This document shows positions 12,546-22,491 of a stretch of DNA of 64,000 bases, one piece after another; the stretch's first letter is position 1; each line of letters opens with the position of its first letter. The DNA is from Pseudomonas japonica. GTDB taxonomy: Bacteria; Pseudomonadota; Gammaproteobacteria; Pseudomonadales; Pseudomonadaceae. The translations under genes were made by a program, and so were the position numbers. Where the stretch lies: the NCBI RefSeq assembly GCF_013522925.1, contig NZ_JAAMQU010000001.1:62001-126000 (forward strand), in the 5' to 3' direction. Below the pieces are notes generated by a model. That model was not told the origin of the DNA. It made no database searches and worked only from the letters and a program-made list of their open reading frames with translations.

Positions 12546-14032
12546 GGCGCAACCTCTTCCAGTAACTGACGGATGGCGGGAATCAGATCGACGGCAGCCA
12601 GGCCTCGCCCCTTCGCGCCCTGCTGCTCGCCGGCGGTGGCATGCAACCACACGCCCAGGCACGCCGCATCGAAGGCAGACATATGCTGGGCCAGCAACGC
12701 GCCGATCACACCTGACAGCACATCGCCCAAACCGGCGGTGGCCATCCCAGGGTGCCCGCGATCACACAGGGCGAGCCGGCCATCGGGGGCGGCAATCAGG
12801 CTGCCGGCGCCCTTGAGCACGCAAACATTGCCGTATTTACGGGCCAACGCCAGCGCCGCCGAAGGGCGATCGGCTTGCACATCGGCCGTGCTCATTCCCA
12901 GCAGGCGTGCAGCCTCGCCAGGGTGCGGGGTGATCACCGAGCCCGAGGGCAGCGCCATCACGCCTTCACTGAGCAGGTTGAGCGCATCGGCATCCCATAG
13001 CTGCGCCGTTTGGCTGGAGGCTGCAACCGACAGCAGGCTTCGTCCCCAGGCACCTGTACCCATCCCCGGCCCGACCACCAGCACAGAGGCGGCCTTGATC
13101 AGGGCTGGCAACTGGTTGGCCGAATCGACCGCTGCGGTCATCACTTCAGGCAAGCGGGTCAATGCAGGCGCCAGGTGCACATCACGAGTGGCGAGCGAAA
13201 CCATGCCAGCACCGGTGCGCAAGGCTGACTCGGCCGCCATGATCGCGGCGCCGCCCGTTCCTCGTTCGCCGCCTATTACCAGCACCCGGCCGAACTGCCC
13301 CTTATGCGCGGTTGCCACCCGCGGGGCCGGCAATGGCAGGCCTCCGGGCTTGAGCAACGTGGCCTGCGGCTTCACTTGGGCGAGTATCGAAGCATCGGCG
13401 TTCAGGTCATCGAATACCAACGAACCCACAAGCGTTGGCGCCTCGCCGGTAAATAGCCCGAGCTTGAGGGCAATGAAGGTCACCGTAAGGTCAGCGCGCA
13501 CCGCAGTGCCCATTACATGGCCGGTATCGGCGTTCAGGCCGGACGGTATATCCACGGCCAGTACGCCCAGGCCGCTGGTATTGACCGCCTCGATGGCCTG
13601 GGCATACACGCCTTGCACTTCCCGGCCCAGCCCGGTGCCCAGCAGCGCATCGACCAGTACGCCTCTTAAAGCGGCGCCGGTGCTCCATGGCTGACATTGC
13701 ACACCAGCAGCTTGAGCTTCGGCGAATGCCGCAGCGGCATCACCGGTGAGTTTGTCAGCGGGCGCCAGAGCAAGAACAGTGGCGTGCCAACCGGCTCGCC
13801 GGGCCAAGGCCGCTATCAGGTAGCCATCTGCCCCGTTGTTGCCCGCCCCCGCCAGCACGGTAACTTCCGCGGCGTGGGGCCAGCGCAGGCGTAGCGCGCG
13901 CCAGCAGGCGTTGGCGGCGCGCTGCATCAGCTCAAAGCCTAGGGTGCCGGCGGCGATAAGCCGTGCGTCGAGGTCTCGCACCTGGGCGCCGGTGTACAGT
14001 ACGTCGGGTAAAGGGTTATCAGCCTGTGCCAT
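12533..14032 (-). CDS. nnr: Bifunctional NAD(P)H-hydrate epimerase / ADP-dependent dehydratase
   Basis: Repairs damaged NADH and NADPH hydrates. The 499-residue protein fuses an N-terminal epimerase (NnrE, ~1-220; GAGNNGADGYLIA, VDALLGTGL, VDIPSGLNADTG) to a C-terminal ribokinase-like dehydratase (NnrD, ~235-499; VVGPGMGTG, ITPHPGEAARLL, GHPGMATAGLGDVLSG). Both active-site regions are intact. It is the first gene of the nnr-tsaE-amiB-mutL-miaA run and is divergent from queG across a 65-bp gap that must hold both promoters. Confidence 0.97.
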   Translation of the reverse strand: MAQADNPLPDVLYTGAQVRDLDARLIAAGTLGFELMQRAANACWRALRLRWPHAAEVTVLAGAGNNGADGYLIAALARRAGWHATVLALAPADKLTGDAAAAFAEAQAAGVQCQPWSTGAALRGVLVDALLGTGLGREVQGVYAQAIEAVNTSGLGVLAVDIPSGLNADTGHVMGTAVRADLTVTFIALKLGLFTGEAPTLVGSLVFDDLNADASILAQVKPQATLLKPGGLPLPAPRVATAHKGQFGRVLVIGGERGTGGAAIMAAESALRTGAGMVSLATRDVHLAPALTRLPEVMTAAVDSANQLPALIKAASVLVVGPGMGTGAWGRSLLSVAASSQTAQLWDADALNLLSEGVMALPSGSVITPHPGEAARLLGMSTADVQADRPSAALALARKYGNVCVLKGAGSLIAAPDGRLALCDRGHPGMATAGLGDVLSGVIGALLAQHMSAFDAACLGVWLHATAGEQQGAKGRGLAAVDLIPAIRQLLEEVAPCKA

Positions 14033-14097
14033 CGTTCAACCATGAGCGTGGATGTCTGGCAGAATTATACCCACCCCAGCCCTGGTTTCCCCTTTTC

Positions 14098-15177
14098 ATG
14101 TCCGCCGCCGTTCTCGACCTTACTGAACTTGCCTCGTCCATCAAGGACTGGGGCCGTGAGCTGGGCTTTCAGCAGGTGGGCATCAGCGGCCTTTCCCTGG
14201 GCGAACACGAGCAGCACCTGCAGCGCTGGCTGGACGCAGGGCACCACGGCGAAATGGACTATATGGCCGCCCACGGCAGCAAGCGCTGGCGGCCCGAGGA
14301 GTTGGTGCCTGGCACGCTGCGGGTTATTTCGGTGCGGATGGATTACCTGCCCGGCGACACCCGCATGGCCGAGCGCCTGGCACAGCCCGAGAAGGCTTAC
14401 ATTTCCCGCTACGCCCTTGGCCGCGATTACCACAAGGTTGTGCGCAAACGCCTGCAGCAACTGGCCGAACGTATCAGCGCGGTAATCGGGCCGTTCGGTT
14501 ATCGGGCGTTCGTGGACAGCGCGCCAGTGCTAGAGAAAGCGATCGCCGAGCAAGCGGGCCTTGGCTGGATCGGCAAGAACACCCTTGTGCTGAACCGCAA
14601 GGCCGGCAGCTATTTCTTCTTAGGTGAGTTGTTTGTGGATTTGCCGCTGCCCACCGACCCACCTCAGGCCAGCGAGCATTGCGGCAAATGCCATGCATGC
14701 CTGGACATCTGCCCGACCAACGCTTTCATCGGCCCGTATCAGCTGGATGCGCGGCGGTGCATTTCCTATCTCACCATCGAGTACAAGGGGTCGATTCCAG
14801 AGGACTTGCGGCCGCTGATCGGGAACCGGGTATTCGGCTGCGACGATTGCCAATTGGTGTGCCCCTGGAACCGCTTCGCCCGCCCCACTACCGAGGGGGA
14901 TTTCACTCCGCGCCACGGGCTGGATAACGCAGAGCTCGCGGCGCTGTTTCGTTGGGACGAGCAAACGTTTCTATCCCATACCGAAGGCTCGCCCCTGCGC
15001 CGCGCAGGCTACGAGCGCTGGCTGCGTAACCTGGCGGTAGGCCTGGGTAACGCTCCCACTACCATCGCGGTCGTCGAAGCGTTGCGCGCCCGGCTGGGCC
15101 ACCCCTCGGCACTGGTGCGCGAGCATGTGGAATGGGCGCTCGGCCGCCACGGCGAGGCGGTTGCGGTTACGCCTTGA
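14098..15177 (+). CDS. queG: Epoxyqueuosine reductase
   Basis: Cobalamin- and iron-sulfur-dependent enzyme that reduces epoxyqueuosine to queuosine in tRNA. The 359-residue protein has the cobalamin-binding N-terminal region ([19 protein letters not shown]) and two [4Fe-4S] clusters: [15 protein letters not shown] (~197-211) and [13 protein letters not shown] (~260). The C-terminal helical repeat contacts the tRNA arm. The start is the ATG at 14098 ([10 protein letters not shown]); its ribosome site is weak. The frame is open 45 codons further upstream but that part overlaps the nnr promoter. Its stop overlaps the convergent orn stop by 11 bp. Confidence 0.95.
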   Translation: MSAAVLDLTELASSIKDWGRELGFQQVGISGLSLGEHEQHLQRWLDAGHHGEMDYMAAHGSKRWRPEELVPGTLRVISVRMDYLPGDTRMAERLAQPEKAYISRYALGRDYHKVVRKRLQQLAERISAVIGPFGYRAFVDSAPVLEKAIAEQAGLGWIGKNTLVLNRKAGSYFFLGELFVDLPLPTDPPQASEHCGKCHACLDICPTNAFIGPYQLDARRCISYLTIEYKGSIPEDLRPLIGNRVFGCDDCQLVCPWNRFARPTTEGDFTPRHGLDNAELAALFRWDEQTFLSHTEGSPLRRAGYERWLRNLAVGLGNAPTTIAVVEALRARLGHPSALVREHVEWALGRHGEAVAVTP

Positions 15178-15709
15178 TGAAGTGCTGGCGGTAGTGCTGC
15201 AGCTCGGCAATGGATTCGCGAATGTCGTCCAATGCCAGGTGGCTGCCGCCTTTCTTCAAGCTGCCGAGTACGTCAGGTGCCCAGAGCCCAGCCAGGATCT
15301 TGAGCGTGGACACGTCCAGGTTGCGGTAGTGGAAGTAACCCTCCAGCGCCGGCATGTGCCGGTAGAGGAAGCGTCGGTCCTGGCAGATGCTGTTGCCACA
15401 GATCGGGGATTTGCCCTTGGGCACCCATTGCTCAAGGAACGCGAGGGTCTGGGCCTCGGCTTCGGCCATCGATACCTTGCTGTCACGTACGCGCTGGGTC
15501 AGCCCCGAGCCGCCATGTTGCCGAGTGTTCCACTCGTCCATGCGCGCCAACACTTCATCGCTGTGGTGAATGGCGATCACGGGGCCTTCAGCCAAGGTGT
15601 TGAGCTGGCTGTCGGTCACAATGGTGGCCATTTCGATGATGACGTCGTTGTCCGGATCCAGCCCGGTCATTTCCAGATCGATCCAGATCAGGTTGGTGGG
15701 GTTAAGCAT
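15167..15709 (-). CDS. orn: Oligoribonuclease
   Basis: Essential 3'-to-5' exonuclease that degrades 2-5-nt RNAs and, in Pseudomonas, the pGpG released from cyclic di-GMP. The 180-residue protein shows the DEDDh catalytic set: IDLEMTGLD (residues 10-18), the middle region with [18 protein letters not shown], and [15 protein letters not shown] at the end. Length is normal. It converges on queG and is divergent from rsgA over 115 bp. Confidence 0.98.
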   Translation of the reverse strand: MLNPTNLIWIDLEMTGLDPDNDVIIEMATIVTDSQLNTLAEGPVIAIHHSDEVLARMDEWNTRQHGGSGLTQRVRDSKVSMAEAEAQTLAFLEQWVPKGKSPICGNSICQDRRFLYRHMPALEGYFHYRNLDVSTLKILAGLWAPDVLGSLKKGGSHLALDDIRESIAELQHYRQHFIKA

Positions 15710-15824
15710 TGCAATCTCCTCGACAAGACTGCGAAGTGTAGCTTACCGGCGCATGCTAGACTCCTGCGCCTGACCTATCCCCCGCTGTTTCGCGCCTGCC
15801 TACGGCGCTTTTTTCAGGAATCCC

Positions 15825-16856
15825 ATGGCCAAACGCCAACTGAACCGTCGCCAGGCCTGGCGCATCGATAAAATCCAGAACGAACGCGCCGACAGGGCTG
15901 CCAAGCGGGAATCGCAGGCGGCAGAAGTGCTTGAGGGTGGCGATCTGGGGCCCGAAGAAACCGGCCTGATCATTGCGCACTACGGCGTGCAGGTAGAAGT
16001 GGAAGCGCAACAGGGCGAGCACATCGGCGAAGTATTCCGCTGCCACCTGCGTGCCAACCTGCCAGCACTGGTGACCGGTGACCGCGTGGTGTGGCGCGCC
16101 GGCAATCAAGGGATCGGCGTGATCGTGGCGCAATTGCCGCGCAGCACCGAGCTATGCCGCCCCGACCACCGCGGTCAGCTCAAGCCCGTGGCCGCCAACG
16201 TCGACCTGATCGTGATCGTGTTCGCACCGGCGCCCGAACCTCAGGCAAACCTGATCGACCGTTATCTGGTAGCGGCCGAACACGCGGGCATTCATCCGTT
16301 GTTGCTGTTGAACAAGGCTGACCTGATCAACGCCGACAACGAAGGCAAGCTCAACGACCTGCTCGAGGCCTACCGGCAGCTGGGCTATCCGTTGCTGGAA
16401 GTGTCTGCCCATGAAGGCGATGGCATGCAGCAGCTCAAGGAGCGGCTCAAGGGGCACACCAGTGTGTTCGTGGGGCAATCCGGCGTGGGCAAGTCTTCGC
16501 TGGTGAACACGCTGCTGCCTGACGCTCAGGCACGGGTAGGTGCGCTGTCGGACTGGTCCGGGCAAGGCACCCACACCACCACCACGGCCAAACTGTTTCA
16601 TTTCCCGTTGGGGGGCGACCTGATCGACTCGCCGGGCATCCGGGAGTTTGGCCTGGTGCATGTGAGCCGGGACGACGTGGAAGCGGGCTTTATCGAGTTC
16701 GCCGGCCTGCTCGGCCGCTGCCGCTTCCGCGACTGCAAGCACGACCGGGAGCCCGGCTGCGCCCTGTTGCTCGCGTTGGAAGATGGGCGCATCCACCCAC
16801 AGCGGATGCACAGCTACCGGGCCATTATCGCCAGCTTGCCTGAAGAACGGTATTGA
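15825..16856 (+). CDS. rsgA: Small ribosomal subunit biogenesis GTPase RsgA
   Basis: GTPase that checks late 30S assembly. The 343-residue protein has a basic N-terminal tail ([17 protein letters not shown]), an OB fold (~45-105), a circularly permuted G domain in which NKADL (G4) comes before [12 protein letters not shown] (G1) and [10 protein letters not shown] (G3), and a C-terminal zinc-binding segment ([17 protein letters not shown]). The start has AGGA 5 nt upstream. A REP-like inverted repeat lies between its end and motB. Confidence 0.97.
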   Translation: MAKRQLNRRQAWRIDKIQNERADRAAKRESQAAEVLEGGDLGPEETGLIIAHYGVQVEVEAQQGEHIGEVFRCHLRANLPALVTGDRVVWRAGNQGIGVIVAQLPRSTELCRPDHRGQLKPVAANVDLIVIVFAPAPEPQANLIDRYLVAAEHAGIHPLLLLNKADLINADNEGKLNDLLEAYRQLGYPLLEVSAHEGDGMQQLKERLKGHTSVFVGQSGVGKSSLVNTLLPDAQARVGALSDWSGQGTHTTTTAKLFHFPLGGDLIDSPGIREFGLVHVSRDDVEAGFIEFAGLLGRCRFRDCKHDREPGCALLLALEDGRIHPQRMHSYRAIIASLPEERY

Positions 16857-16880
16857 GCGACCCCCTCCCATCGTTGTGAC

Positions 16881-16919
16881 GCTGTTTCGCGGGCTACGCT
16901 CGCGAAACAGACCTACAGT
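16881..16919. repeat. REP-like inverted repeat between rsgA and motB
   Basis: Perfect 10-bp arms ctgtttcgcg (16882-16891) and cgcgaaacag (16901-16910) around ggctacgct, followed by acctacag. Pseudomonad REP elements share a TTCGCGGG...CCGCGAA-type hairpin and a CCTACAG tail, so this looks like a diverged member. It lies at a convergent gene junction and may also end transcripts, although there is no U-run. Confidence 0.55.
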
Positions 16920-17977
16920 TGCTTGCCCGTCGGTGCTTCCATCTTCAGCGCGCCGCTGTCGAAGATGTTGAGCTTCTCTCGCAATTCGCGGGGCTGAACC
17001 GTAGGGTTCTGCCCAGCTACTGCGGCTGCCGCTGGCGGAGCGACGGGTGCCGCTGCCCCAGGTGTACCTGGTGCTGCTGCCGGCGCGCTCGGTGCGGCCG
17101 GCGGAGTCGCCTGGTCACCTTCTGGCTGTTCGCCTTCGATGTCCCGCTGTGCCTTTTTGTTAAGCACAATGATGTCGATACGACGGTTTACCGGGTTCAG
17201 TGGATCCTTGCGATCAAACAGCGCAGATGACCCATACCCCACCACCCGTGCAATCTGCGGCTCCGGGTAGCCACCGGTTACCAAGGCGCGGCGTGCGGCG
17301 TTGGCGCGGTTGGCCGACAGCTCCCAGTTGCCGAAGTCCGCGCTGGCCGCGTAGGGCTTGGCATCGGTATGGCCACTGATACTGACCTTGTTCGGCACTT
17401 CCTTGATGGTGTCTGCCATCGCCAGCAGGATATCTTCGAAGTAGGGCTTGAGCCGCGCACTGCCGAGGTCGAACATCGGTCGGTTGTCCGCGTCCATGAT
17501 CTGGATGCGCAGGCCGTCCTGAGTGATCTCGAACAGGATCTGATCCTTGAATTTCTTCAGCTGCGGGTTTTCGTCCACCTTGTTCTGCAGCTCCTGCAAC
17601 AGCAGCTCGAGGCGGTCTTTCTCGATCTTCTCGGCGATGTTCTCCGCCTGCTCCGGGTTCACGTCAGTCTGCGCCTCGGGCCGTGGCGGCGTGTCCTTGG
17701 TTTCCGGGTTGAGCGTGTGGTCCGGCGCCAGTTGTGGCGACCCGCCAAGGTCGATCACATAAGGCGAGCCGCTTTCGGTAAAGCCGATCGGGTCCTTGAA
17801 GTAACCAGCGATAGCGAGCTTCTGCTCGGGCGTGGCTTCGGACAACAGCCACAGCACCAGAAAGAAGGCCATCATCGCGGTTGCGAAGTCGGCGAAGGCA
17901 ATTTTCCAGGCACCCCCGTGGTGCCCGCCGCCAAAGCGTTTTACCCGCTTGACGATGATCGGCTGATTATTTTCCAT
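16913..17977 (-). CDS. motB: Flagellar motor stator protein MotB
   Basis: Peptidoglycan-anchored stator subunit that forms the proton channel with MotA. The 354-residue protein has a cytosolic start, one membrane helix with the proton-carrying Asp (AFADFATAMMAFFLVLWLL, ~28-46), a plug and linker region, and an OmpA-like peptidoglycan-binding domain (~150-285, SISGHTDAKPYA, NRRIDIIVLNK). An unusually long Pro/Ala-rich tail follows (about residues 290-330) before the last conserved-looking residues. It starts 3 bp after motA ends and shares its promoter. Confidence 0.97.
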   Translation of the reverse strand: MENNQPIIVKRVKRFGGGHHGGAWKIAFADFATAMMAFFLVLWLLSEATPEQKLAIAGYFKDPIGFTESGSPYVIDLGGSPQLAPDHTLNPETKDTPPRPEAQTDVNPEQAENIAEKIEKDRLELLLQELQNKVDENPQLKKFKDQILFEITQDGLRIQIMDADNRPMFDLGSARLKPYFEDILLAMADTIKEVPNKVSISGHTDAKPYAASADFGNWELSANRANAARRALVTGGYPEPQIARVVGYGSSALFDRKDPLNPVNRRIDIIVLNKKAQRDIEGEQPEGDQATPPAAPSAPAAAPGTPGAAAPVAPPAAAAVAGQNPTVQPRELREKLNIFDSGALKMEAPTGKQL

Positions 17978-17980
17978 GGC

Positions 17981-18832
17981 TTAGCGACCGCGTACTGCTT
18001 GTTCCAGCTCTGCGAAGCTCGGACGATGTGCCGGGTAAAGCACTTTGCGCCCGAATTCCACCGCCAGGGTGGGCGGCATGCCGGAAGCCGAAGCCACCAG
18101 CGAAGCCTTGATGGCCTCGAACACGTTCATCTCTTCCTTGGCATCGTGAGCCAAGGTGGAGGACAACGGGCCGAAGAAGCCATACGCCGCGAGAATACCC
18201 AGGAAGGTACCGACCAGCGCCGCGCCCACGTGGCCACCGATGGCGGCCTTGTCACCGTCGCCGAGCGAGGCCATGGTCACCACGATCCCCAATACCGCTG
18301 CCACGATACCGAAGCCTGGCAAACCGTCGGCGATACCTTGCACCGCATGGGACGGATGCTCGAGCTCTTCTTTCATGCTCAGCAGTTCCATGTCGAACAA
18401 GCCTTCGAGCTCATGGGGAGCCATGTTGCCCGAGGACATGATGCGCAGGTAATCGCAGATGAACGCGGTCATGCGGGCATCGTTGAGTACCGCCGGGTAC
18501 TTGGCGAAGATAGGGCTGGCCGCGGCATCTTCGATGTCGCTTTCAATCGCCATCATGCCTTCACGGCGGCTTTTGTTGAGGATCTCGTAGACCAGGCCCA
18601 GCACCTCAAGGTAGAAGGCGTGGGTGAACCGAGACTTGAACATCTTCAAGGATTTCTTGAGGACGTGCATGGTCATCGAGCCGGGGTTGGCCTGCAAGAA
18701 AGCGCCAAGGCAGGCACCGCCGATGATCATCACCTCGAAAGGCTGGATCAGGGCCGCGATTTGCCCGTGGGAAAGGACGTATCCGCCGAGTACGCTCGCG
18801 AACACGACGATCATGCCGATAATTTTAGCCAT
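17981..18832 (-). CDS. motA: Flagellar motor stator protein MotA
   Basis: Membrane stator subunit that transmits proton flow to the rotor. The 283-residue protein has four membrane helices: two near the N-terminus (IIGMIVVFASVLGGYVLSHG, and EVMIIGGACLGAFLQ) and two near 165-230 (PGFGIVAAVLGIVVTMASL, VGAALVGTFLGILAAYGFF). The cytosolic loop between them carries the charged residues that contact FliG. This is the H+-driven MotAB pair rather than MotCD, judged by gene context and the OmpA-type MotB. A FliA-like promoter lies 64 bp upstream. Confidence 0.97.
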   Translation of the reverse strand: MAKIIGMIVVFASVLGGYVLSHGQIAALIQPFEVMIIGGACLGAFLQANPGSMTMHVLKKSLKMFKSRFTHAFYLEVLGLVYEILNKSRREGMMAIESDIEDAAASPIFAKYPAVLNDARMTAFICDYLRIMSSGNMAPHELEGLFDMELLSMKEELEHPSHAVQGIADGLPGFGIVAAVLGIVVTMASLGDGDKAAIGGHVGAALVGTFLGILAAYGFFGPLSSTLAHDAKEEMNVFEAIKASLVASASGMPPTLAVEFGRKVLYPAHRPSFAELEQAVRGR

Positions 18833-18895
18833 AGGTCAGGAACACTTCGAAACGTGGAAAACTTGGCGCGGGGCCGTCTCAATCTCTGCTTCTAC

Positions 18896-18922
18896 CTATC
18901 GGCAGAACTGCGCCAGACTATA
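18896..18922 (-). promoter_or_regulatory. Candidate sigma-28 (FliA) promoter for motAB
   Basis: Read on the minus strand: TATA (18922-18919), a 15-nt spacer, then GCCGATAG (18903-18896). The FliA consensus is TAAA-N15-GCCGATAA, so the -10 matches at 7 of 8 positions and the -35 at 3 of 4. Its position about 64 bp before the motA ATG is suitable. The match was found by eye. Confidence 0.55.
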
Positions 18923-19107
18923 GTGACGATTCGTAAGGTTTGTACGAAAAGTCATCAAGCGAAGGGCAGGCGCGGAAAAAATGATGCGGCCCGCCCGGCT
19001 CGGGAATTGTGAATCATCGTTGTCGAGGCAGTATTGACGCAGCATGGCCGAATGCAGGCACTTTGCGTATAAATCTCAAAAACCAGATCGAGCGAGCAGT
19101 GCCTTCT

Positions 19108-20625
19108 ATGTCAGCAGTCCGGCAGCAGAACATCGACGCATGGGTGAAATCGCTCGGCAACGTCCGCATTCCAGTACCCCGGGACAGCCACCAGCGGGTG
19201 TGTGCCGTGCTCGGCGATAGCCGCAGCTCGCTGCGCGATATTGCTGAATGCATGCAGAACAGCCCGGCGCTCGCCTTGAACGTGATCCGCGAGGCCAACC
19301 TGCAGGCCAGCGGCAGCCTGGTGGAGCCTGCGGAAAGCCTCGAAATCGCGCTTAACCGCCTCGGCCTTAAACGCACTGAAGAACTGCTCACTCGCGTGCC
19401 CGCGCTGGATCCCGCGGATATTCCATTGCCGCTTCGCCAGTTACAGCTGGTGAGCCAGCACGCCACCCAGCAAGCCAGCGGCTTCTTTGCCGCTCGGCTG
19501 GCCCGGCTGTGGCAGGAAATCCATTGGGGCAGCCTGCTGTTTCTTGCACCGCTGTGGCCCTTGGCAATGACCGAGCCAAAGCTGTTCGAAGAATGGGACC
19601 TGCGTGTGCTGCACAAAGGCGAAGATGCCGCCCGGGTAGAGCACGAGCTGTTCGGTGTGCGGGTGCTCGACCTGTGCAAGGCCCTTGCCGACTATTGGGG
19701 CCTGCCTGCCTGGGTACGCCAGGGTTATCGCACCCTTACCCAGGAACGCCGCTCATTGGCCAAGGCCATGCTGATCGCGCGCGAAGAGGACCCGCTGCGC
19801 CAGCAACATCAGCTGGACGCAAACCCCGAGTTGTACCGCTGGCTGAACCAACCTGCCAATACGGTGCTGCTGGCCAACGGCCTGGCCCTGGCGTGCGAAC
19901 AGGGGTGGGGCACCCCGCATGTGGCGCGCTGGCAACAGCTGCTTGCGCTGTACACCCAGGCCCCGCTGGAGCAGACCCAACAGCAGTCCCATCTGCTCGC
20001 CGTACAAAGCGCCCGTACCCATGCAGCCGAGGGCGTGTGGCACCCTGCGGTCACCCTGGTATGGCCACCCGACGAACGCCGTGTGCACGCGGGCCTGCTG
20101 CCGGTCCCCGGCCCATCCCAGGAAGCGCTGGCACTCTGGCGGCAGCATTGCCAGACCCTGCTTGAGGAACCAAGCCCCTTCAACAACGCCATGCACCTGA
20201 CCGGCGTTGCCATGCAGGCGCTGGAAGCCTGTGGCATGCGCCGTATTGCCCTGCTGATGGTGGACAAGGCACAAGCCAACCTGCGGGTTCATCAGGTGTT
20301 CGGCCTGCCCAAGGCGGCAGCCGACCTGAGCATGGTGCTTGCCCATGCGCCGCTGTTGCAGCGATTGGTGGAGCGGCCCGGGCAGCTACGCCTCACGCCC
20401 GAGAACAATGCCTCACTTTCCAGGCTCATCCCGGCCAGCCTGCGCGTGATGTTCCGTGGCGAGCACTTGCTGCTGCGTTCCATCAGCAGCCACGACCGCG
20501 TGCTGATGCTGGTGCTTGCCGACCAAGGCGGCTTGCCCATGGCCGACACCAGTGTGCAAGCCTTTACCAAGACGGCCCAATGCATCGAGCGGGCGCTGAC
20601 CGTGTTCAGTAACCGCAGCCGCTGA
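19108..20625 (+). CDS. HDOD-domain signalling protein
   Basis: Cytosolic protein with an HDOD domain, a relative of the HD phosphodiesterase fold found in bacterial signalling proteins. From the ATG at 19108 it is 505 residues. The HDOD part spans ~15-240 (RDIAECMQNSPALALNVIREAN, then the HWGSLLFLAPLWPLAM helix). The C-terminal half (~340-490) looks GAF-like. No canonical HD metal pair is evident, as usual for HDOD. The N-terminus is uncertain: a GTG at 19099 is in frame and neither start has a good ribosome site. The gene is divergent from motAB and upstream of rhdA; PAO1 has a homologue in the same place. Function unknown. Confidence 0.8.
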   Translation: MSAVRQQNIDAWVKSLGNVRIPVPRDSHQRVCAVLGDSRSSLRDIAECMQNSPALALNVIREANLQASGSLVEPAESLEIALNRLGLKRTEELLTRVPALDPADIPLPLRQLQLVSQHATQQASGFFAARLARLWQEIHWGSLLFLAPLWPLAMTEPKLFEEWDLRVLHKGEDAARVEHELFGVRVLDLCKALADYWGLPAWVRQGYRTLTQERRSLAKAMLIAREEDPLRQQHQLDANPELYRWLNQPANTVLLANGLALACEQGWGTPHVARWQQLLALYTQAPLEQTQQQSHLLAVQSARTHAAEGVWHPAVTLVWPPDERRVHAGLLPVPGPSQEALALWRQHCQTLLEEPSPFNNAMHLTGVAMQALEACGMRRIALLMVDKAQANLRVHQVFGLPKAAADLSMVLAHAPLLQRLVERPGQLRLTPENNASLSRLIPASLRVMFRGEHLLLRSISSHDRVLMLVLADQGGLPMADTSVQAFTKTAQCIERALTVFSNRSR

Positions 20626-20673
20626 GGGTTGCGCTACAATCGTGGCCTTCTGTCAATTCTTGGGGACGCTTGC

Positions 20674-21489
20674 ATGGCTGACTTCTCTGGCCTGGGGCTG
20701 GTGATCGAACCCGCCGACCTGGCGTCGCGGCTGAATGTGCCCGGGCTGGTGGTGGTCGATCTCACCAGCGCCGAACGCTATGCGGCCGGGCATATTCCTG
20801 GTGCACGGTTCGTGGCACCGGCGCGCACTCAATTGGGCAAGCCGCCCGCACCGGGCCTGTTGCCCTCCCTCGACAGCCTCAACGCACTGTTCGCCGAGCT
20901 GGGCCACGGCCCCGACGTCACCTACGTGGTGTACGACGACGAAGGCGGTGGCTGGGCCGGCCGGTTCATCTGGCTGCTGGACGTGATCGGCCACAGCCGT
21001 TATCACTACCTCGATGGTGGCCTGCTCGCGTGGCAGGCCGAGGGCCGCGAGCTGAGCACCGACGTACCCTTGCCCGCCCAAGGGCAGGTCAGCCTTACCC
21101 TCGACGAGGGGCCGACCGCAACGCTCGACTACCTGCGCAGCCGCCTGGGCGCGGCGGATCTCGCCATCTGGGACGCCCGCGGGCCGTTGGAGTATTCAGG
21201 GCAGAAAGTGGTTGCCGCGCGCGGAGGGCACATCCCCGGCGCGGTAAACTTCGAGTGGACCGCCGGCATGGACGCAACACGCGCCTTGCGTATGCGTCAG
21301 GACCTTGCGCAGGTTCTTGAACGCCTCGGCATCACACCGGACAAGGAAATCATCACGCACTGCCAGACCCACCATCGGTCCGGCTTCACCTATCTGGCCG
21401 CCAAGGCACTCGGTTATCCCCGGGTGAAAGCCTATGCCGGTTCCTGGGGCGAATGGGGCAACCACCCCGACACCCCTGTAGACGTTTAA
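20674..21489 (+). CDS. rhdA: Thiosulfate sulfurtransferase (rhodanese) RhdA
   Basis: Moves sulfane sulfur from thiosulfate to cyanide and protects against self-made or external cyanide. The 271-residue protein has two rhodanese domains. The N-terminal one is inactive; the C-terminal one has the active loop CQTHHRS (residues ~229-235), the same loop as P. aeruginosa RhdA. The ATG at 20674 has GGGGA upstream; the 15 extra in-frame codons before it are not conserved-looking. psd follows after 9 bp, so the genes are co-transcribed. Confidence 0.96.
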   Translation: MADFSGLGLVIEPADLASRLNVPGLVVVDLTSAERYAAGHIPGARFVAPARTQLGKPPAPGLLPSLDSLNALFAELGHGPDVTYVVYDDEGGGWAGRFIWLLDVIGHSRYHYLDGGLLAWQAEGRELSTDVPLPAQGQVSLTLDEGPTATLDYLRSRLGAADLAIWDARGPLEYSGQKVVAARGGHIPGAVNFEWTAGMDATRALRMRQDLAQVLERLGITPDKEIITHCQTHHRSGFTYLAAKALGYPRVKAYAGSWGEWGNHPDTPVDV

Positions 21490-21498
21490 GGGTTATCC

Positions 21499-22365
21499 AT
21501 GAAAGATCGGTTGTTCATCCTTTCCCAATACCTGCTGCCCCACCACCTGCTGTCCAGGTTGGCCGGCTGCGTGGCGGAATGCCGGGCGCGCTGGCTCAAG
21601 AACGCCTTCACCGGCTGGTTCGTCCGCCGCTTCAACGTGGACATGAGCGAAGCGCAGGTTGAAGACATTACCGCCTACGAGCACTTCAACGCCTTCTTCA
21701 CCCGGGCCCTGAAGCCTGGCGCTCGCCCGCTGGACCCTACCCCCGGCGCCATCCTGTCCCCGGCCGACGGCGCCATCAGCCAGATGGGCCCCATCGAACA
21801 TGGCCGGGTGTTCCAGGCCAAGGGGCACAGCTACAGCGTGCTCGAGCTGCTGGGCGGCGACCCCGCCCATGCGGCGCAATTCATGGGGGGCAGCTTCGCC
21901 ACGGTCTACCTGTCGCCACGTGACTACCATCGGGTGCACATGCCCTTGGCCGGCACCCTGCGCGAAATGATCTACGTGCCGGGCCGGATCTTTTCGGTGA
22001 ACCAGACCACCGCCGAAAACGTGCCCGAGCTGTTCGCCCGTAATGAACGCGTGGTGTGCCTGTTCGATACCGAGCGTGGGCCGATGGCGATGGTGCTGGT
22101 GGGCGCAATGATCGTGGCCTCCATCGAGACGGTGTGGGCAGGCCTGGTAACGCCGCCCAAGCGCGCACTCAAAAGCTGGCGTTACGACGAAGCGGCGCGT
22201 GGCCCCATTCATCTGGAAAAGGGTGAGGAAATGGGGCGCTTCAAGTTGGGTTCCACCGTGATCATGCTGTTCGGCCCGGATCAGGTCACCTGGGGCCACC
22301 ACCTGGCAGCCGTGTCCCCTGTACGCATGGGCCAGGTATTGGGTATGCCGACAGTGGCCCAATGA
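21499..22365 (+). CDS. psd: Phosphatidylserine decarboxylase proenzyme
   Basis: Inner-membrane pyruvoyl enzyme that makes phosphatidylethanolamine. The 288-residue proenzyme has the catalytic segments [11 protein letters not shown] and [12 protein letters not shown], and the self-cleavage motif LGST near residue 251 ([11 protein letters not shown]), where Ser becomes the pyruvoyl group. Length and motif spacing are those of the bacterial type I family. Confidence 0.97.
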   Translation: MKDRLFILSQYLLPHHLLSRLAGCVAECRARWLKNAFTGWFVRRFNVDMSEAQVEDITAYEHFNAFFTRALKPGARPLDPTPGAILSPADGAISQMGPIEHGRVFQAKGHSYSVLELLGGDPAHAAQFMGGSFATVYLSPRDYHRVHMPLAGTLREMIYVPGRIFSVNQTTAENVPELFARNERVVCLFDTERGPMAMVLVGAMIVASIETVWAGLVTPPKRALKSWRYDEAARGPIHLEKGEEMGRFKLGSTVIMLFGPDQVTWGHHLAAVSPVRMGQVLGMPTVAQ

Positions 22366-22491
22366 TGTATTTTGCGGCGGGTGTGACGTAATCAGGATGC
22401 TGTTAGAGTCCGATAAACGACGGCCTGCCAACGGCCATGCGTTCCCGAGCCGAAGCCGCACACGCTTCGCACGATGATCAGGAATCACTGG

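Noticed and set aside
22389..22416. Possible FliA promoter (TAAT-N16-TCCGATAA) before the PilZ-like gene
   Set aside because: Spacer is one base too long and the first base of the -10 is wrong; too weak to list.
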